DNA from: Apiotrichum sp. Y4204
Taxonomy: Eukaryota > Basidiomycota > Tremellomycetes > Trichosporonales > Trichosporonaceae
Direction: 5' to 3'
DNA length: 64,000 bases
Assembly: GCA_025531455.1 (NCBI GenBank)
Contig: JAMYHL010000045.1
Location: 267,384 to 331,383 of the forward strand
Positions 57,599 to 64,000 of this stretch are shown piece by piece. The number at the start of each line of letters is the position of its first letter. Within the stretch, counting starts at the first letter, position 1. The notes under the pieces are model-generated. The model was not told the DNA's origin and ran no database searches. It saw only the letters and a list, made by a program, of their open reading frames with translations. The position numbers and the translations under genes were made by a program.

Positions 57599-60590
57599 TT
57601 ACCTTATCCGCTGGTAGAAAAGGAGGTATGCACACCGCTCGCGCCCGCCAATGAGGCCGGCGCGGCCGTTGCGCACCTCTTCGTCGCTAACCACGACATT
57701 GTCCGCCGGCACGGGCTGCACTGCCTCATCGTCAAAGTGCAGCCAACCGGTGCCATCCGCGCGGGCGACAGCGACGGTGTAGTGGCCTCCGGTTGCCGAG
57801 TGTCCGTGGTGATAGACAACGCCAAACAGACGATACATGACTGGCTTGGCTGTGCGCTTCGGTGCTGAGATGATTTCTGACAGTCAGTTCGAGAAAAAGA
57901 TAGAGGGACTTACCCTGAGGGATCGCCAGTTCAGTACCATACGCTACCGGCTTGTCGCGCTTGACAACATTCTGCTCCTGGGGATCGTACACGAAACGCT
58001 TCAGGTGGAGGATGAGGACATTGGGGAACGAGTCAATGTAGACCTGCTTGGTCGCGTCGACGTTGGCGTTCCGGCTCGATGACCACACACCACCAACGGT
58101 CTCTGGCTCATTGAGGTGACGAAGGGCGTCGACGATCGTGTCGACCTTGGCGTCCTGAACATCGAGCTGGAGAGGCTGGTATGGCTCAAGAGTAACGCTG
58201 TCCTTCTGGCCAGGGGTGTGGAGGACAGAACGGAGGGTACCGCCAAAGATGCGCGACACGGCCGACTCCTTCGACTCGGCCTGCCTGACAACATGAGTCT
58301 TCTGCTTCTTTCCGACCTCGAGCCAGTCGTCATCGTCGCCGCCAGCACCAGGAGAGACGGGCCGGTTGATGGTGCGCTCCGAACCTCCGTTCGCAGTGAC
58401 CTGCTTCACCGCTGTGCGGGGAGCTGTGCGAGAGTACAGACCAAGGAGCTCCTCATGGAGCGTGTTCAGGAAGAACCCAAGATACTCCTCGGCATCCTCC
58501 TGGTGTCCGCGGCGCATCGAGTCGAAACGCTTGTTCTCCTTCATCGCATCATAGACGTTCTCCGGGATGAATGCCTGGTTGGGGTCACGGTCCTTGCCCT
58601 TAGGCGTCGAGGTGCCAGATGTCGAGGCACTTGACGCGTGGGGCCCAGTCCTCGAGGCAGCTGGGGTAAACTCGTGAAGGAAGGCGATCATGGCCTCGAG
58701 AAGAGGGGTACGGCGGCCAAGATCAGCCTTCAGACGCTTGCCCAGCTCGTCAAACAGTTCGGTGAACGGCGTGCAGTAGACGAGCACCTGCAAAATCGTG
58801 TTCGCAAAGCACATGTTGCCGGTGTTGATGAGACCACGAGGGACGATAGGAGCAGGAGCATGCGGGGGACGCGGACGAAGACCTTCGGTGAGGAGACGAG
58901 CAAGATCTTCTGCGGGAGTCGGGGGAGCACCAACAGCCGCGGCGGCAGCATAATTGAACGCGGGGCGAGGAGCAGGGGTAGAGGCAACAGAAGGGAGACT
59001 AGGGGCCGTGGAACGAGGGGTCGTAGCGTCGGCGCCAGAATCGGACGGAAGGGACGCGGTAGAACCACCCAAGGGAGACGGCATGGTTGATGACGCCGCG
59101 ACGGACAGGCTGTCGGGAGTCCCTGAGGCCTTCTTCGGACCACGAACGAGGGCAGCCCATGACGAGGCGACGACCTTGGGCTTAGGAGGGGGCGAGGCGA
59201 CGGGGACCGGTAGGGAGACGGGAGCGGAAGTGGAGACGGGAGCGCTGATGGTGGGAAGAGGTGTGGTGTGAACCGAGGGAGAGGTGGGCTTCTCAGTGAT
59301 CTCACCAAAGTGAAGCGTGACGGCAGGCGCAGAGCGACCTGCGGATACTCCTGTGGCAAAGACGGCCTTGCCCTGCGGCTTGTGCCTACTCCGTGACGAA
59401 CGCTTGCGGCGGACACCCTCCTGCTTGTCGACTGTGACTACTTCGGGAATAGTGAGGTGAGCTGCGAACGAGTTGCCCCGTGAAGTGGGTGGCGGGCGAC
59501 TGGGACGGACACATATCGGGTCGTTGACCTTCGGTTTCCGTAGAGCGAGACGAGGAGAAGTGTAGTTGGCAATCGTAGGACCAGTAAACTGAATCGACGA
59601 CTCCGGCTCTGGCGACTCGATGGCGACGTCGGATGCCTTCTCGCTCACGGGAGCCTCCTTCTCCGCCACCGGCTCCACCGTCTTCTCCACTGGTGGTTCC
59701 ACTAATGCCTCGGTGGCCTCTTCCACAACATCCACGGCCTCCTCAACCGGCTCTTCGGTGATCGTCTTGGCTTCCTCGGCTTTTGCTGGGGGCTCATCTA
59801 CCGGCTCGAGCGACAATCCCAACGACGACTCGCGCTTCCCCGGCATTGGAGCCACAATCTCCTCGTGTCGGTGTGATCGCCCGCCTGCCGCGCCATTCAC
59901 CTCCTTCCTCGGTTGGAAAGTGAAGCCGGCAGCAGCTGGATTCAGCGCCTTGTGGGACGTTGCTTGGGGCATGGGGACGTGGTCGGGCATGTATCCGTCT
60001 GGTCTGAACCCTCCATTAAATGGCATATGCGGGGGATAGCCGACTCCACCGCCATACGCGTAGGGATGGTTTGGGGGATAGTAGCCCTGGGGCTGGGGCT
60101 GGAACGGCATGCCGTTGAATCCGTTGTCCTCGCCATTCGGTGCTTCTCCGTCGAAGCTAGAGTATGGGCGTTGGTAATTTGGTGGGGGCATGTAGTATCC
60201 GTTCTGCATGGTCGCGGGACCGGGCCCAGGCACTGGCATCTGTCCAAAGCCTGGATAGAAGGGGGCAGGATAGGGGAAGGGCTGATATCCCCCGTGATCA
60301 TAGCGATAACCCCCACCCGGCGGGAACCCACCGCCGTTGGCCTGCGGTCGTTGCGGCGGCCCGCCGGGATGCGGCGCGAACTGCTGGGCATAGTACGGGT
60401 TATATGCCCAACCGCCGGGAGGATACTGCTGCTGTTGGGGGTGTTGTGAGGGACCAGCAGGGGGATAGGCGAGGGAAGGGTATTGTGGCTGGAGGCCATC
60501 GTAGCCGTCCTGCGGCGCGTGCGGAGGTAGAGGTGGCGGCGCCGCTACCGCGGGGCCGCCGTTGGAGGAGCCCGGCTCTGGCCCGGGCAT
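57599..60590 (-). CDS. UBP3: Ubiquitin-specific protease, Ubp3/USP10 type
   Basis: Deubiquitinase which, with Bre5 in yeast, acts in trafficking, ribophagy and stress granules. Two exons (60590-57914, 57876-57599) give 984 aa. The first ~230 residues are Pro/Gly/Tyr/Gln-rich and disordered. A Glu/Pro-rich and a Ser/Pro-rich region follow. The Cys box is GLINTGNMCFANTILQVLVY, followed by CTPFTELFDELGKRLKADLG as in Ubp3. HQEDAEEYLGFFLNTLHEEL and the His box HGHSATGGHYTVAVARADGT complete the site, with WLHFDDEAV; the end is LLFYQRIR. The Cys box has Met where most USPs have Thr. I chose MPGPEPG as start because a CTAAC-CCTCCAG acceptor lies just upstream, suggesting a 5'-UTR intron; MECSPSQPP (60671) is the alternative. 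Confidence 0.92.
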
Positions 60591-61888
60591 CGCGCGGAGA
60601 CGGAAAGTGGTCTGGAGGTTAGTACGTGGGGCGTCAACGAAATGTGGAGGTTGAGACGGAGAACATTCCATGAGGTGGCGCGTGCCAAGTGTCCACCGGG
60701 ATGCCACTGGCGCGGCACCGATGGCGTTGGCGTCTGCAATGGGGGTTGGAAAAGGAGATGGGGAGCTTCTCGTGGGAAGTGATGTGCGATAAGGGGAGCG
60801 AGATGCTGCGAGTGTGTGGGAGTATGTTGGGTGTGTTGGGCTGGTGAATGATGTGTCGAAAAGGGTACTCACGTGAGCGAGCAGCGACAAAAGAACCTAA
60901 TGCAAGAGCGAAATGGATAGCGAATGCAAGACAAGACGAGATGCGACAAAGTGCGGAGTGTGAGGGTGTGTGGGTTGTGGAGAGGAGAGGTGAATGACGG
61001 CGAACGGACGGCGATGGGCGGCCCTTTTTTTGGTACGGGTTCTCTAACGGTGGGCGCGCGGTAGAGACAAAACGAGGTTGGGAACGGCGGTCAACCTTTG
61101 AACTAGCGAGACGCGAGATGGATAATCAGGGACAGCGATGTAGCGGCTGCGAAGACAGGGAGGCACGGTGGGCGTCGTGGGCGGCGTGGACGAAATGGAG
61201 TGCGGTTGATGTCGACAACGGGGTGAATGATGGCGAGGAGGGACAATGTGATGGAGATGGGGACCGACAAGTGAATGATGATGCACTCACTTTGCTTGCA
61301 CCCCCACCGACTCTGCCCAGCCAGCTCTCAGCCAGCAGCCAGCACGGACCACCACCACCACCCCGCCGTCTCGTCCAAGTCCTCCCCTGTCTTCCCTTCC
61401 CCCACTACTGTTCCCTCCCGTTCTCGGAGCTCGGAGCCACAGAGGCTCACAGAGGGAAAATGAGTCATCTTCCTACATAGCCATCATTAGCCTATCCTAA
61501 TGGCCCAAATACAATTCACGAAGCCAAGCATGACGGCGTCTATTAAGGCGGCTATGCGAAATAAAGAAACAGGCTATTACCTGATTAGCGGGATCAAACG
61601 GGGTGGTGACAAACCCTTAATCCATTTAGGACCATCAAATGATCCATTGTCCGATTGTCATTTTTCCAGGAAATGGCACACACACTGAAATATTATTTTT
61701 TATTCATTTTTTCGTAATTAATCCCATTTCTTCCTTCAGAAAATCTGTGACTTGCGCTCTCTCTCTCTCGGTTGCTGGGGCCTCTGTGCTAATTCTTTGG
61801 TCGCTCGACGTCCATTCCACCCTTTCCGCTCACTCCTTCATCTCTCATCACCAACCCTACCCCCTACACCCCCATCAACAACCCCAAA
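60591..61888. promoter_or_regulatory. Bidirectional region between UBP3 and NOP1
   Basis: 1.3 kb holding both promoters. A likely UBP3 5'-UTR intron runs from a GTGAGT donor (about 60873, minus) to the CTAAC acceptor near 60612. The NOP1 side has a T-rich stretch (61690-61735) and a CTCTCTCTCT/pyrimidine leader. The frame at 61500-61688 looks spurious. Confidence 0.5.
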
Positions 61889-63110
61889 ATGGCATTCGGA
61901 GACCGAGGAGGACGCGGCGGCGGACGCGGCGGTGGCCGTGGTGGTGGCTTTGGCGGCCGTGGCGGTGGTCGCGGCGGCGGACCTGCCGGTCGCGGTGGAC
62001 CTGGTGGCCGCGGTGGTGGCCGTGGCGGTGGCCGTGGTGCCCCTGGTGGTGGGTATTGCGTGTGATGCCCCCGTGGACACGGGGGAGATGAAACCAGTAA
62101 CGGATGCTCACAATTCAGGCCGTGGTGCGCCGCGCGGTGGTGGTCGCGGCGGCGGACGTGGTGGCAAGCCCGGTCTCGGCAAGAAGGGTCCCGGCGCGGT
62201 CACCATCGAGCCCCACAGGCACGAGGGTGTGTACGTCGCCAAGGGCAAGGAGCACCTGCTCGTTACCCGCAACCTCACTCCCGGCGAGAGCGTGTACGGC
62301 GAGAAGCGCATCAGCGTTGCGGGCGTCAACGACGCCGGCGAGGAGGAGAAGGTCGAGTACCGTGTCTGGAACCCCTTCCGCTCCAAGCTTGCGGCTGGTA
62401 TCCTTGGTGGTCTTGACAACATCCACGTGAGTGCATGGAATGGTGGGACAGCGAGATGCGATGAGATCCGGATGGATTCCGCTGGATGTCGCGGGATGCG
62501 AATGTGGATGTCGCCCCATGTCGCCGGTGACGGATGACTCCAACCCTTGTGCAAAACTGACATTTCAGATCAAGCCCGGATCCAAGGTCCTCTACCTCGG
62601 TGCTGCCTCCGGTTCGTCCGTCTCGCACGTTGCGGACATTGTTGGCCCCGAGGGTGTCGTGTACGCTGTCGAGTTCTCGCACCGCCCGGGTCGTGACCTG
62701 ATCGGCATGGCCAAGAAGCGCACCAACGTTATCCGTGAGTGCATCCTGCTGCCATCCGTCAAAGATTTCTCCCACTAACATCAGCCATCGTTGACGACGC
62801 GCGTCACCCGCAAAAGTACCGCATGCTCATGCAGATGGTCGACGTGATCTTTGCCGACGTTGCGCAGCCGGACCAGGCTCGTATCATCGCGCTCAACGCC
62901 CACCACTTCCTCAAGCAGGGCGGTGCCATTGTCATCTCGATCAAGGCCAACTGTATCGACTCGACCGCGCCCGCCGCACAGGTGTTCGCGTCCGAGGTCA
63001 ACAACATGCGCAAGGAGGGTATCAAGCCCAAGGAGCAGCTCACCCTCGAGCCGTACGAGCGTGACCACGCCATCGTCGTCGGCATCTACGAGCGCAACTC
63101 GGACAACTAA
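61889..63110 (+). CDS. NOP1: Fibrillarin, box C/D snoRNP 2'-O-methyltransferase
   Basis: Catalytic subunit of C/D snoRNPs that 2'-O-methylates pre-rRNA in the nucleolus. Exons 61889-62048, 62119-62426, 62569-62734 and 62785-63110 give 319 aa. The N-terminal ~75 residues are a GAR domain (RGG repeats), with an intron inside it. The body starts [20 protein letters not shown] and continues [12 protein letters not shown] and [20 protein letters not shown]. The SAM site is [20 protein letters not shown] with [40 protein letters not shown] and the catalytic Lys region [15 protein letters not shown] follow; the end is [18 protein letters not shown]. Very well conserved. Codon use is strongly biased to C/G endings, fitting high expression. 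Confidence 0.97.
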
Positions 63111-63956
63111 GATGCTCGTTGTCTGTACGCGAGAGAGAGTAAAACATACATCCACACGTCACAGGTGCCCCGCCATGCGCGCGGCATCTAGGCATTAAAT
63201 CTTCCACTTGACTTCACTGGCGGCTTAGCATCGCGCATCGCTACCTACCACTCCACATCGCTCCGTTGCCCCCCCGGCAACACTTGTACCTGCGCCGCTG
63301 AGGCTATGTATTGGGATTGAACACTGCAGTGGGGGTTGTGGGTGCAGTCGTGGTTGATTTTGCTCGATCTGAGCTGGTCGAAATTTCAGAGTAGTTCACC
63401 CAGGAGGACATGGATGGCCGAAAAAAAAGGAAGAAAACCTTTTGCCCCTCCAATGACGTCGCAGGTGGCACATGTTGGACAGATAGTCACGTGACATGGC
63501 CAGACCCAGCTCATCCCATGGCCCATGGCCCATGGAGAAGCTTCAAGTGACTGTGGCATGGGGCAGTGTACCGTCAGCTGTCGGACGGTAGCGATGTATG
63601 TAGCTCTTGGCCTGTTTGCCCCGCGTTCTTTGTGTACATAGCCGAACCTGATCGTTCTCACATCGCTACATCATCCATTCTCTCACACGCAACGGTGCGT
63701 GAGATGGACAACAAGCTGTGAATTGTTGTCGCCAGCGCCACCCACACATTTGCCATCTAGTCCTACAGAGCCCTTGTCGCTCGTGGAACTGGCAAGGCGA
63801 AGAAGGCCAAGATACCTCCCCTCGACCGACTGTATGTACGCGACGCCGCAGCGGTTTTGTCTTTCTTCCCGGGCTGGTATACTCGTGATTCTGTCAGCCA
63901 GTTTGAGGGAAAGTTGTAGTTGGTGTCACGGACCTGCACCAAGTATTACCGAACGC
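63111..63956. other. Intergenic region downstream of NOP1
   Basis: About 850 bp. A 10-bp E-box palindrome GTCACGTGAC (63486-63495) and CCCATGG repeats (63516-63536) stand out, and may belong to the promoter of a gene starting at the right edge. Nothing else is supported. Confidence 0.45.
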
Positions 63957-64000
63957 ATGCCTCCGACGGACGAACCACGGGCACCCGCTCCCGGAAGGTA
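63957..64000 (+). CDS. Possible start of a gene cut by the window edge
   Basis: An ATG opens MPPTDEPRAPAPG, and the last bases (GGAAGGTA) could be a GT donor. Too little is visible to name it; it may be chance. Confidence 0.2.
   Translation, partial: MPPTDEPRAPAPGR

Noticed and set aside
61500..61688. 62-aa frame upstream of NOP1
   Set aside because: Short, AT-rich region, no domain, inside the NOP1 promoter.
62427..62568. Possible intronic C/D snoRNA in NOP1 (GCGATGA ... ACTGAC)
   Set aside because: The C box is imperfect, the CTGA is better explained as the branch site, and no terminal stem is seen.

Overview
This window is nuclear DNA of a fungus, most likely a basidiomycete yeast of the Tremellomycetes (Trichosporonales-like). 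The evidence is dense, GC-rich genes interrupted by many very short introns (mostly 32-60 nt, with CTAAC or CTGAC just before the AG), fungal-specific families (Ssk1, Zn2Cys6 regulator, ERG6) and a CCCH protein of a type seen in basidiomycetes. The species assignment is inference. Gene models were spliced by hand. Where exon lengths were summed they close in frame, for example ERG6 343 aa, SmD2 111 aa, RPA3 108 aa, the LYAR-like protein 329 aa, SSK1 1099 aa, the aminotransferase 569 aa, the Zn2Cys6 factor 646 aa and fibrillarin 319 aa.

Layout, left to right: an unrecognised gene end; a CST26/LCLAT1-type acyltransferase (-); ERG6 (+); mitochondrial uL13 (-) diverging from SmD2 (+); RPA3 (-) diverging from a LYAR-like finger protein (+); the two-component regulator SSK1 (-) and a Fus3/Kss1-type MAP kinase (-); an aromatic/2-aminoadipate aminotransferase (+); a GNAT acetyltransferase (-); NOP14 (-) diverging from VPS34 (+); a Zn2Cys6 regulator (+); RPN7 (-) diverging from a D-2-hydroxyacid dehydrogenase (+); an AT-rich gene desert at 34.05-37.78 kb; a DOPA-4,5-dioxygenase-like gene (-); a TKL kinase with a C-terminal C1-like finger (+); a stomatin (-); the SUMO protease ULP1 (-) diverging from PP4 subunit PSY2 (+); a 1-Cys peroxiredoxin (-); a DUF7923/CCCH protein (+); a UBP3/USP10-type deubiquitinase (-) diverging from fibrillarin NOP1 (+); and possibly the first codons of another gene at the right edge.

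These are mostly housekeeping genes: ribosome biogenesis (NOP14, NOP1, LYAR-like), splicing (SmD2), replication (RPA3), ubiquitin/SUMO turnover (RPN7, ULP1, UBP3), membrane lipid and trafficking functions (ERG6, acyltransferase, VPS34, stomatin) and signalling (SSK1, MAPK, TKL kinase, PSY2). I see no biosynthetic cluster, intact mobile element, CRISPR array, tRNA or rRNA gene. The most informative unexplained signals are three MluI cell-cycle boxes in the RPA3/LYAR promoter, a GC-AG intron splitting the catalytic motif of the peroxiredoxin, 17-25-nt coding exons, an inverted pair of identical 10-bp E-box sites between ULP1 and PSY2, and the 3.7-kb AT-rich desert.
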